From Clostridium sp. (GTDB lineage Bacteria; Bacillota; Clostridia; Lachnospirales; Lachnospiraceae), in the NCBI GenBank assembly GCA_021770825.1, contig JAETQD010000008.1, forward strand, positions 1 to 64,000: DNA of 64,000 nucleotides, written 5' to 3'. Positions 1 to 7,131 of this stretch are shown one piece after another. A program made the position numbers and the translations under genes. The stretch's first letter is position 1; each line of letters opens with the position of its first letter. The notes beneath the pieces were generated by a model. It was given only the letters and a program-made list of their open reading frames with translations, ran no database searches and had not been told where the DNA came from.

Positions 1-2
1 AC

Positions 3-107
3 ATTCGCTGCATGAGCGAAGATGATCTTCTCGATATGGATTATTTCTTAAATGAAGATGACTTATTGGATGACGAGGCTGGCGTGGAAGGTTTTTATAT
101 CTTCTAG
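3..107 (+). CDS. C-terminal end of an unidentified protein (cut by left edge)
   Basis: A reading frame open from the window edge ends at a TAG at 105-107 and encodes about 34 residues, very acidic (runs of Asp/Glu with Leu) and ending in GFYIF. No start codon with a ribosome binding site is visible, so this is probably the tail of a gene that begins outside the window. It converges on sigK. I do not recognise the family. The frame is short and could be chance. Confidence 0.35.
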   Translation: MRCMSEDDLLDMDYFLNEDDLLDDEAGVEGFYIF

Positions 108-218
108 GCAGTGTCGCCTTATCGTCATCCCGGGCAAGAGTTTATCTGACATATGTTCGATGAACTCTTGTTCTTTTTTCTCCATTCCAAAATCGCAATT
201 TCCTATAAATCAAGCAAA

Positions 219-258
219 GACGCCTGCCAGCCCCGGAATCCGGGATGCCGGCAGACGC
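219..258 (-). terminator. Probable rho-independent terminator of sigK
   Basis: A GC-rich imperfect inverted repeat (arms around CGCCTGCC and GGCAGACG, with CCCCGG/CCGGG near the loop) lies just past the sigK stop. On the minus strand it is followed by a T-rich stretch (TTTGCTTGATTT). The stem has mismatches, so confidence is moderate. Confidence 0.5.
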
Positions 259-262
259 CTCA

Positions 263-883
263 TCAGACAAAGTTTTTTCTCAGTTTTTCTATGGCCTTTT
301 TTTCAATCCGGCTCACATAGGACCGGGAAATTCCAAGAATTCCTGCAATCTCCCTCTGTGTATATTCCTTAGAACCGAAAAGGCCGTATCGCATGCGGAT
401 AACGGTCTTTTCAGTGTCCTTTAAATCCTGTTCATAGGCCTCATAGAGCCTTTTCACATCCTGCTTTAAAATGACCTGCTCTATGGCCTCCTTTCCCTCC
501 ACCTCCAGAACATCCATGAGGCTGACCGTCTCACCGTCCTTGTCGGTCCCGATGGGGTCATAGATGGAAACCTCTTTAGAATATTTTTTGCTGGCCCGAA
601 ACAGCATCAGAATTTCATTTTCTACACATTTGGCAGCATATGTGGCCAGCCTTGAGCCTTTCTCCATGTCGAAGGTATTAACCGCCTTAATGAGTCCGAT
701 GGTTCCCACAGAAAGCAGGTCTTCCATCTCGTAGTCGGAACCCTGATATTTCTTGATGACATGTGCCACAAGACGCATGTTCCTGTTGATCAGCATGGCC
801 CTTGCTTCCTGGTCACCCTCTTTGTATCGTTCCAGGTACTCTCTTTCTTCCCGTGCAGATAATGGTTGTGGAAAAGTCTTCAA
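263..883 (-). CDS. sigK: RNA polymerase sporulation sigma factor SigK
   Basis: Late mother-cell sigma factor that directs transcription of spore coat and maturation genes. The 206-aa protein begins with the family signature KTFPQPLS. It then has sigma region 2 (around residues 30-100, with RLVAHVIKKY, EDLLSVGTIGLIKAV and ATYAAKCVENEI) and region 4 (around 150-200, with the helix-turn-helix TQREIAGILGISRSYVSRIE). I chose a TTG start at 883-881 because it gives the KTFPQPL N-terminus expected in this group and has an AAGGTGG Shine-Dalgarno 6 nt upstream. A longer frame to 937 is only translated terminator sequence. The gene is uninterrupted, so there is no skin-type element. There is no hydrophobic pro-sequence, as in C. 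difficile SigK. Confidence 0.9.
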   Translation of the reverse strand: MKTFPQPLSAREEREYLERYKEGDQEARAMLINRNMRLVAHVIKKYQGSDYEMEDLLSVGTIGLIKAVNTFDMEKGSRLATYAAKCVENEILMLFRASKKYSKEVSIYDPIGTDKDGETVSLMDVLEVEGKEAIEQVILKQDVKRLYEAYEQDLKDTEKTVIRMRYGLFGSKEYTQREIAGILGISRSYVSRIEKKAIEKLRKNFV

Positions 884-886
884 AGA

Positions 887-932
887 AAGCCACCTTAAGC
901 ATTCGTTACTATATCTTATGCTAAGGTGGCTT
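887..932 (-). terminator. Terminator of the NMT1-type ABC operon, overlapping the sigK ribosome binding site
   Basis: A 15-bp stem (AAGCCACCTTAGCAT pairing with ATGCTTAAGGTGGCTT, one bulged base) with a 15-nt loop lies just after the binding-protein gene and is followed by TTTCTTTG on the minus strand. Its 3' arm contains AAGGTGG, the Shine-Dalgarno of sigK. Transcripts reading through from the transporter operon would therefore hide the sigK ribosome binding site. Confidence 0.7.
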
Positions 933-940
933 TTCAAGTG
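912..940 (-). promoter_or_regulatory. SigmaK-type promoter for sigK (autoregulatory candidate)
   Basis: On the minus strand CACT (940-937) and CATAAGATA (920-912) are separated by exactly 16 bp. They match the Bacillus sigmaK consensus mACm-16-CATAnnnTA at every defined position except the last m. The predicted transcription start falls in the loop of the hairpin at 887-932. SigK autoregulation is established in B. subtilis. Its use here is inference from spacing and consensus. Confidence 0.6.
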
Positions 941-954
941 CTTTTACAAGATTT

Positions 955-1908
955 TTAATTCTCCGGAGCTACCGGTGTCCATGCCTTTTCCATTACATCT
1001 TCCAGATTGTCCATGGAAGTGATGATACCAAGGCGAAGGTATGCCTCTGCGATCTTCTCAAGTCCGGCCTCTGTAACCTCATCGGTCGGTCCGAATCTCA
1101 GGCTCTTATTGATTTCTACGTTCATCTCAAAGTCTTCGCTATTTAAGCCCTCATCGATTAACATCTGAGTTGCCTCTTCCGGATTCTCGTTCATCCAGAT
1201 ATGAGCTTTCTTTACACACTCAGTGATCTTCTTTGCAGTGATCGGGTTCTCTTTTACGAAGGTCTGGTTCATGGCGATGATACAGCAGGGTGCGCCGCTC
1301 CAGTCGTCGTCCAGCAGGGAACGAATCTTACGAAGAGTTCCATCCTCTACCATGTGATATGCATATGTATCAGATAAGAGAGCTGCTGCGATTTCGCCGT
1401 TCTGCATGGACGGAACGCAGGCGCTGGTCTCTACCTGAACCAGGTTTACATCCTCAAGGGGATTGATTCCATCGGAATCCAGCAGGCAGGCAGTGATGTT
1501 GTAATCGCTGGCGCCGATACCGTTGGGAACGGAGATCTTCAGTCCCTTTAAGTCCTCTGTGGTCTGATACTCGCTGTCGCCAAGAACGTAAATGGACTTA
1601 CATCCAAAGTGTGCACCGCCGGTAAAGGTTAAATCTACGCCATTGGTGGACGGAACCAGCATGGTTGCAACGTGGCCAACGGCTACATCAGCAGCACCTG
1701 TACCAAGAGCCTCTGTATAGGAGATACCCTTTACACCCTCTGCTGTCATACCAGCCTCTTCATAATAGCCTAACTTATCTGCCATAACCGGGCCGGAAGT
1801 ACAGCCATCGGATAAGTAGTAGCGCACAGGTTTGCCATATGCCGGCTCCTGCTTCCATGCCTCTTCCTCAGAAAGCTCTGCTTCGGTTGCGCGGATACTC
1901 CATCTCAA
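955..1908 (-). CDS. NMT1/SsuA-type ABC substrate-binding protein, N-terminally truncated
   Basis: Substrate-binding protein of the nitrate/sulfonate/taurine/thiamine-precursor class; the ligand cannot be told from sequence. The two-lobed domain begins near YYLSDGC and continues through PNGIGASDYN to the end. The family normally has a signal peptide and a lipobox Cys. Here none is present: the frame starts at a TTG without a convincing ribosome binding site, 41 bp inside the upstream ATPase gene and in another frame. Its first residues (ATEAELSEEEAW) look like the end of a lipoprotein linker. This suggests a deletion that fused the ATPase tail to the middle of this gene, so the product is probably not exported. 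It may be a pseudogene. Confidence 0.6.
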   Translation of the reverse strand: MRWSIRATEAELSEEEAWKQEPAYGKPVRYYLSDGCTSGPVMADKLGYYEEAGMTAEGVKGISYTEALGTGAADVAVGHVATMLVPSTNGVDLTFTGGAHFGCKSIYVLGDSEYQTTEDLKGLKISVPNGIGASDYNITACLLDSDGINPLEDVNLVQVETSACVPSMQNGEIAAALLSDTYAYHMVEDGTLRKIRSLLDDDWSGAPCCIIAMNQTFVKENPITAKKITECVKKAHIWMNENPEEATQMLIDEGLNSEDFEMNVEINKSLRFGPTDEVTEAGLEKIAEAYLRLGIITSMDNLEDVMEKAWTPVAPEN

Positions 1909-2581
1909 TGGGAATCTGCGCTTTCACGCGGCCGGGGGCCGCATCCATGACGATGACCTTGGTTCCCATGTAAATGGCCTCGTCCACATCGTGGGTTACC
2001 ATAATGAGAAGCTGCTTCTTCTCTTTCCACACATTCAGGATTTCATCCTGCATATTCATTCGTGTAAATGCATCCAAAGCTCCCAGGGGCTCGTCCAGCA
2101 AAAGGATTTCCGGCCCGTTAATTAAAGAGCGGGCCAGGGCCACTCTCTGGGCCATACCGCCGGAAAGCTGCATGGGATAGTCGTCCTTAAACTCTTCCAA
2201 TCCGATCAGACGGATCATCCGCAGCACGTCATCCTCATGTCCCTTTAACTTTTTCTGCATTCTTAAGCTGAAGGAGATATTTTTTTCCACCGTAAGCCAC
2301 GGAAACAGCGTAGGGCTCTGGAATACCATTCCGCGGTCCGGTCCGGGACCTGTAATTTCCTTTCCATTGATGGTTACGGTTCCCATGGTGGGGGTAATTA
2401 AGCCTGCAATCAGCCGGAGAATTGTGGACTTACCGCATCCGGAAGCTCCCACAAGGCTTATGAACTCTCCGCTTTTCATGGTCAGATCGATATTTTCCAG
2501 CGCATTGGTAATATCGTCCTTTTCCACCTTCGCGAAACTTTTTGAAACGCCGTCCAGACGTAAAATCACAGAATTATCCAT
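1868..2581 (-). CDS. ABC transporter ATP-binding protein, SsuB/TauB type
   Basis: Cytoplasmic ATPase that powers the NMT1-type importer. The 237-aa sequence carries Walker A GASGCGKST near residue 45, signature LSGGMAQRVALARSL, Walker B ILLLDEPLGALD and switch His in MVTHDVDEA. The ATG lies one base after the stop of the permease gene, indicating translational coupling. The family usually continues about 15-20 residues past the PRxR motif. This protein stops soon after YPRNR with SRAF, and the following binding-protein gene overlaps it out of frame. The C-terminus therefore appears replaced by a deletion junction near 1880-1895. The catalytic core is intact. Confidence 0.85.
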   Translation of the reverse strand: MDNSVILRLDGVSKSFAKVEKDDITNALENIDLTMKSGEFISLVGASGCGKSTILRLIAGLITPTMGTVTINGKEITGPGPDRGMVFQSPTLFPWLTVEKNISFSLRMQKKLKGHEDDVLRMIRLIGLEEFKDDYPMQLSGGMAQRVALARSLINGPEILLLDEPLGALDAFTRMNMQDEILNVWKEKKQLLIMVTHDVDEAIYMGTKVIVMDAAPGRVKAQIPIEMEYPRNRSRAF

Positions 2582-2582
2582 T

Positions 2583-3632
2583 CTACTTCACCCTCCCCGT
2601 CTGCCAGCGCAGAGCATGTCTCTTGAACAGATCCAGTGCTATGGTTACTGCATTGAATGTGAGACAGATAATTACGATGGCGGCAAACATCTTGTTGTAA
2701 GCGGCCCAGGCCTTTGCCCAGGTAATGTACCAGCCAAGTCCTGCCTCCACGCCCATCATCTCCGCAATCATCAGAGAGATACAGGCGGAACTCATACCCT
2801 GTGTCATACCCTGTAAAATATTGGGCATTGCATGGGGAATAGCCACACGGAACACAAGCTGGTGGCCTTTGGCCCCAAGGGTGCGGGCGGCATCAAAATA
2901 AATCCTGTCGATGTTTGAAATACCGGTCATGGTGGCTGTGGTAACTGCAAACCAGGTACCAAGGGCCACAATGAACACAGAACCTCCAAACAGAGAGGAA
3001 GCTAAAATCATAATAAGCGGAATCCAGGTGGCTGTGGGGATAGGACCTAAAACCTTAATAATGGGAGATACCCAGTAACGGACTCTCTCGCTGTATCCGC
3101 AGGCCACACCGGTGACAAGTCCTGCGGCCACGCCGCTGAAATATCCCAAAAACAGAAGACGCATGGAAAAGATCACACTCTTCAGCAGGTTTTTCCAGTC
3201 CAGAATAGCCACGTTGATAATATCATTGACCCATGGAATAAAGGGCTGGGTCAGAAATCCGGTCTTTAAGGTCATAAAGTCGAACGCCGCCAGCAAAAGG
3301 AAAATGGCTGCCAGAAGCGGAGCCTTATGGCGCTGCTTCTGATAGGGCTGGCGGTCTCCCTTACGGTAGTGCATGATGGCGGATGCAAGAGAAATTCCGT
3401 AAATCACTGCTGGAATGAGAAGCAGATAAAGATACCGCTCCGGATTCTGGTTGTTGTACTTGTCAGGAACCAGTAAATATTCTGCAACGGAGATTCCGCA
3501 GCAGATTAACGGCAGAAGTGCAATCAACAAATCCAAGGTTTTCTGCCATCCGCTTTTTTCCTTCTCCTCCAGCTCCCAAAGCTGATCACGGGTCAGTTTG
3601 CCTTCGGCAGAGGTTTTTGTATTTTTATTCAT
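2583..3632 (-). CDS. ABC transporter permease, SsuC/TauC type
   Basis: Membrane subunit of the NMT1-type importer. The 349-aa protein has an N-terminal extension with about three extra membrane segments (residues 30-130). The usual binding-protein-dependent transport domain follows, including the EAA-like loop around DAARTLGAKGHQLVFRVAIPHAMP. The start is set at the ATG at 3632, 13 nt after a GGGAG, rather than the upstream in-frame codon at 3659. It is the first gene of a three-gene operon with the ATPase and binding protein. The long N-terminal membrane part is unusual for SsuC, which is normally about 250-270 aa. Confidence 0.85.
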   Translation of the reverse strand: MNKNTKTSAEGKLTRDQLWELEEKEKSGWQKTLDLLIALLPLICCGISVAEYLLVPDKYNNQNPERYLYLLLIPAVIYGISLASAIMHYRKGDRQPYQKQRHKAPLLAAIFLLLAAFDFMTLKTGFLTQPFIPWVNDIINVAILDWKNLLKSVIFSMRLLFLGYFSGVAAGLVTGVACGYSERVRYWVSPIIKVLGPIPTATWIPLIMILASSLFGGSVFIVALGTWFAVTTATMTGISNIDRIYFDAARTLGAKGHQLVFRVAIPHAMPNILQGMTQGMSSACISLMIAEMMGVEAGLGWYITWAKAWAAYNKMFAAIVIICLTFNAVTIALDLFKRHALRWQTGRVK

Positions 3633-3674
3633 GATTCGATACACACTCCCTTCCATCATGAACCATTCGGCTAC

Positions 3675-3703
3675 CTTATACTAGCTATAACTTCCCATTA
3701 CAA
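3675..3703 (-). promoter_or_regulatory. Candidate sigmaA promoter of the NMT1-type operon
   Basis: TTGTAA (3703-3698), a 17-bp spacer and TATAAG (3680-3675) lie on the minus strand between the DUF3798-operon terminator and the permease gene. A small inverted repeat (ATTGA/TCAAT, 3704-3718) sits directly upstream of the -35. Confidence 0.45.
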
Positions 3704-3765
3704 ATTGATAAACTCAATGGACATCCTGTCGTTTCATTCATTTTTTTGATAGTTTTTGGAAAATA

Positions 3766-3796
3766 AAGACGGCCAGAGTCAAAATCTGGCCGTCTT
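3766..3796 (-). terminator. Rho-independent terminator of the DUF3798 transporter operon
   Basis: A perfect 12-bp stem (AAGACGGCCAGA / TCTGGCCGTCTT) with an 8-nt loop begins 12 bp past the stop of the DUF3798 gene and runs into TTTATTTT on the minus strand. Confidence 0.85.
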
Positions 3797-3807
3797 TCTT
3801 CCTATTA

Positions 3808-5013
3808 TTAATAGTAAACATCCTCTAAGATCAGCATATAGTAGTGGTCCAGTCCCTCTCCCGCGATTGCGAAATCAGCAGCGGTGGGCATGTATTCCTT
3901 ACTGAAGTTATCAAGGAATTCCTTGCTTAATACATCCTCAGGCTTTAAATCATTCTCATGCATATACTTTGCAAGCTCGATCTTGAACTTGGGAATGTAA
4001 ACGGAAGACGGCATTGCCCATCCGGACAGTCTTCCTGTCATGCCAGCTTCTGCGGCCTTCTCGGTGATCATGTTGTTGATCTTATCATAGTCTCCCAGAT
4101 CTTCCTCTGTGATTTCCAGATTCAGCACGGTGGGATATGCCTGTGTGGGTGTGGGGCAGCACTGCTCTGCCACGATGAACTTCTTGTCGAATGCCTCATC
4201 CAGAATCACATCATACATGGGGCAGTTGGTTCCGAAGATGTTGGTGTCGGGACCATACTTTTCAATCTGCCTCGGAATATCCTCCTGTAAGAACTGAAGC
4301 ATGGCAGCGGGGCCGTTTCCTGTCTGCGGGTCCGGTGTGGTGATCTCAACGAACTCCATACCCAGCTTTTCGCAGGTGGCCTTCATGATGTCTCTTCTCA
4401 CAGACTTGCTCTCGGAAGCCATATGAGTCGGGAAAGAATAATGGATGAAGGTCTTTGCTCCCATATTATATGCCTTTGTGGTGATGGTCTCGCCTCTTCT
4501 GTTCCAGTCGGTGCTGATGGCAATGTCCACATACTCATTTAAGAGCTTCGGGTCGTCATTACAGGATACCATAGTCACAATGTCCGGTCTCTTTTCACGG
4601 ATGGTCTGGAATGCCGGGATAATTCCCTCCATACCATTGTCGAAGATAATGTACTTCATCTCCGGGTCATCTGCAAGACTTGTCACAACGGAAATACAGC
4701 CCTCTTTGTCTGTGGCAAAGTTCTCCGGCAGAGTCTTATGTACCACCAGATCCGGATACCGCTGAACCATTTCGGCTGCGGCACGGAACTCGTCCTCGCT
4801 GACGGTTAAAGTGGGGGTAACAATACCGATCTTATAGGTTTCTTCCTTGGCTGCCTCTGTTTCTGCTGCCGTGGTGGTCTCGGCTGCGGCCTCTGTGGCT
4901 GCTGTTGTGGTTGTTGCCGCAGTCTCCGCTGCGGGCTGGCTGCTCTGGCATGCGGTCAGCATGGATGCTGCCATGGCTGCTGCCAGAATGGCGCTTACGA
5001 CTTTCTTTCTCAT
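3808..5013 (-). CDS. DUF3798 lipoprotein, probable ABC solute-binding protein
   Basis: The 401-aa protein has a lipoprotein signal (hydrophobic run ending MLTAC at residues 18-22) and then a low-complexity Ala/Thr/Glu linker to about residue 60. A DUF3798 domain with a periplasmic-binding-protein-like fold (YKIGIVTPTLTVSEDEFRAA onward) follows. Start ATG at 5013 follows GGAGG by 6 nt. It is the last gene of an operon with two RbsC-like permeases and an RbsA-like ATPase, so it probably delivers a ligand to them. The ligand is unknown. The domain differs from the usual sugar- or nucleoside-binding proteins paired with RbsA-type ATPases. Confidence 0.8.
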   Translation of the reverse strand: MRKKVVSAILAAAMAASMLTACQSSQPAAETAATTTTAATEAAAETTTAAETEAAKEETYKIGIVTPTLTVSEDEFRAAAEMVQRYPDLVVHKTLPENFATDKEGCISVVTSLADDPEMKYIIFDNGMEGIIPAFQTIREKRPDIVTMVSCNDDPKLLNEYVDIAISTDWNRRGETITTKAYNMGAKTFIHYSFPTHMASESKSVRRDIMKATCEKLGMEFVEITTPDPQTGNGPAAMLQFLQEDIPRQIEKYGPDTNIFGTNCPMYDVILDEAFDKKFIVAEQCCPTPTQAYPTVLNLEITEEDLGDYDKINNMITEKAAEAGMTGRLSGWAMPSSVYIPKFKIELAKYMHENDLKPEDVLSKEFLDNFSKEYMPTAADFAIAGEGLDHYYMLILEDVYY

Positions 5014-5063
5014 ACATTCCTCCATAAAAATAATATTATTTTAAAGCTTTCGCTCCAAAACCG

Positions 5064-6107
5064 TTACTGTACTGTTTTTGCCTTTTCCGTTTTCAGGTTC
5101 ATAATAATTGCAATGACAATGACGCCATAGGCCAGAAATGAGCGGAAATACTCTCCCACCGACGGATTGTTGAACAGATTCTGTCCTGCCATGGGAGAGG
5201 TGATGAACAGGGCATGGAATAAAATCACACCCACAAAGCAGTTCCTCATTTTCACTTTTTTGATGGACGCTCCGCCCACTAAAATAGCTGCCGCCGCAAA
5301 GGTATCCAGGCCAAGATGCCCCGTATACACATTGATGGTGCCAAAGTCTGCCACAAACAAAATCTGACTCATGGCCGCAAATACCGTGGACAGGATGATA
5401 CAGATGCTGCGGATCCGGTTGCTTTCAATGCCAAGCTTTCCGGCCACGGACATGTCCGTTCCCACAGCCCTTGCCAAAACTCCAAGCTTCGTCTTCTGAA
5501 TGTAAAACAAAAGAAGTGTGAAGACCGCAATGATCATAAGCGGGAACAGCGTATAGGTCTTCCCGTCAAACTGGAAGGGAAGAATGCTTTTAAATACGCC
5601 GCTGATATTTTTTGCATCCACCATACTTCTGACGCCGATGCCCCGCTCCAGAAGAATCTCCTTGTTTTTCGGCTCAAAGAACATTCCGTAAGCCACCATG
5701 AAAACAAACTGGTAGATGACCGAGCTCAACTGGCCGATCATAATGGACACGATCATTTCCTTTCCTCTGGCCCGGTTTAAGAGGGCTGCCACCATGGAGC
5801 CGAAAATCACAGAAAGGACAATGCTGGCCCCGGTCACAAACAAAAGGGCCGGGATTCCCTCCAGCATCAAATCCACCGACAGCACCATGGCCATCTGGGC
5901 GGATATGGCTCCCACCACAATGGCAAAGTTAATTCCCATGCCGCAGGTAATTGGAAGAATCAATGCCAGGGTAAATAAAATATTCCGAATAAACCGTGTG
6001 TACACCTCTGCGGCCAGGTAGCTTCCGCTGACTCCCGACAGCCTAAAGGACAGGATACCCAGCACAAGGATGGCAGCAGGGACCATATTATTTTTGATGT
6101 GCTTCAT
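5064..6107 (-). CDS. ABC permease, RbsC/simple-sugar family (second subunit)
   Basis: Integral membrane protein of 347 aa with about nine to ten hydrophobic segments and the family's VGGASIKKVK motif near residue 280. Start ATG at 6107 is preceded by AAAGGA and overlaps the end of the upstream permease by 20 bp. It most likely forms a heterodimeric channel with the neighbouring permease. It is followed 50 bp downstream by the DUF3798 binding protein. Confidence 0.85.
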   Translation of the reverse strand: MKHIKNNMVPAAILVLGILSFRLSGVSGSYLAAEVYTRFIRNILFTLALILPITCGMGINFAIVVGAISAQMAMVLSVDLMLEGIPALLFVTGASIVLSVIFGSMVAALLNRARGKEMIVSIMIGQLSSVIYQFVFMVAYGMFFEPKNKEILLERGIGVRSMVDAKNISGVFKSILPFQFDGKTYTLFPLMIIAVFTLLLFYIQKTKLGVLARAVGTDMSVAGKLGIESNRIRSICIILSTVFAAMSQILFVADFGTINVYTGHLGLDTFAAAAILVGGASIKKVKMRNCFVGVILFHALFITSPMAGQNLFNNPSVGEYFRSFLAYGVIVIAIIMNLKTEKAKTVQ

Positions 6108-7131
6108 TTTTCGTATCCTTTCTCTCGAATATAAATGCATAAAGAATAATGCCGCTGGTGACGATGGTTCTTAAAATCTCCGCCATTTCCGGAATCAAAA
6201 GGGCATTGGCCACCGGAATGGATAACAGGTAGGTGGTCTGGTAGAGAAATGTCCCGATGAGGGCATTGGCCACCGTGGCCTTCCTGGGGCTGGCGCCTCC
6301 GATCACAATGGCGGAAACCGCCGGAAAGCTCATCATGAAGGGCCCGTCATACAAGTGCAGAATCCCATAGCTCTGGGTATATACCACAACGCCCACAGCC
6401 GCCAGCACCGTGGACATGATGATTCCGATGGTACGGTAGCGGTCCACGCGGATACCGGAAAGCTTCACAAACCGGTCATTCTCTGCAATGGCCGAAAAAA
6501 TCATTCCTGTTCTGGTTTTGGAAAACAGCCATAAAAGAAGGCCGATTCCAAAGAAAAACAAAAGAAGTCCCAATGGAATCACAAGCTGTCCTATCTGAAT
6601 CTGCCACAAATGATCGAGCACCTGGCCAAAATAGTTGTCCAGATTCACTTTGGGCCGTAAGCCCTGGCCGCCGATGGGATATAGCATCTGACGGTTGCTT
6701 ACCGGAGCGAAGGTATAGAACAGATTCATAATGGGAATAAAGGAATATCCCGCAAAGGTTCCCACAATTTCCTCATTGAGCTTTAGCTGGTTTAAGATTT
6801 TTGCATACACGAATCCGAACACCACAGCCACGGCCATTCCCAGAAAAATCGAGGTGAAAAAGCCCTGCCAGGAAGTATATCTTGCATTGACTGCAAAAAT
6901 CATTCCCACCAGCCCCGCGGAAAGACCGATGGACATACCAAAGTTCCGTCCTGCTCCCACATTGATCATGGGAATCAGAGAAAGCACAATGACGCCGTTC
7001 ATGGCCCATTTAATCAGTGCATCATTGATGAGCCCCACCATGTTCATATCCACGGCCGCTGCTGCGATCAAAAGGACTCCCATGTAAAGAAACATAATCA
7101 TCTGCGGAGGGTTTAAATATTTATTTCTCAT
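6088..7131 (-). CDS. ABC permease, RbsC/simple-sugar family (first subunit)
   Basis: A 347-aa integral membrane protein with repeated long hydrophobic segments and the VIGGASPRKATVANALIGT signature of branched-chain/simple-sugar permeases near residue 280. It starts with ATG at 7131, overlapping the ATPase stop by 4 bp, with GGGAAG 4 nt upstream. The two permeases are clearly paralogous but divergent, as in BMP/nucleoside-type importers that use two different permeases. Confidence 0.85.
   Translation of the reverse strand: MRNKYLNPPQMIMFLYMGVLLIAAAAVDMNMVGLINDALIKWAMNGVIVLSLIPMINVGAGRNFGMSIGLSAGLVGMIFAVNARYTSWQGFFTSIFLGMAVAVVFGFVYAKILNQLKLNEEIVGTFAGYSFIPIMNLFYTFAPVSNRQMLYPIGGQGLRPKVNLDNYFGQVLDHLWQIQIGQLVIPLGLLLFFFGIGLLLWLFSKTRTGMIFSAIAENDRFVKLSGIRVDRYRTIGIIMSTVLAAVGVVVYTQSYGILHLYDGPFMMSFPAVSAIVIGGASPRKATVANALIGTFLYQTTYLLSIPVANALLIPEMAEILRTIVTSGIILYAFIFERKDTKNEAHQK

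Noticed and set aside
52-372. Plus-strand 106-aa frame overlapping the sigK end
   Set aside because: Runs antisense through the sigK terminator and coding end, and has no ribosome binding site.
263-883. Possible skin-type element or split sigK
   Set aside because: Regions 2 and 4 are in one continuous frame and no recombinase gene is near.
884-937. N-terminal extension of the sigK frame (MKSHLSIRYSNECLRWLS...)
   Set aside because: It is translated terminator hairpin. The TTG at 883 has a Shine-Dalgarno and gives the expected KTFPQPLS start.
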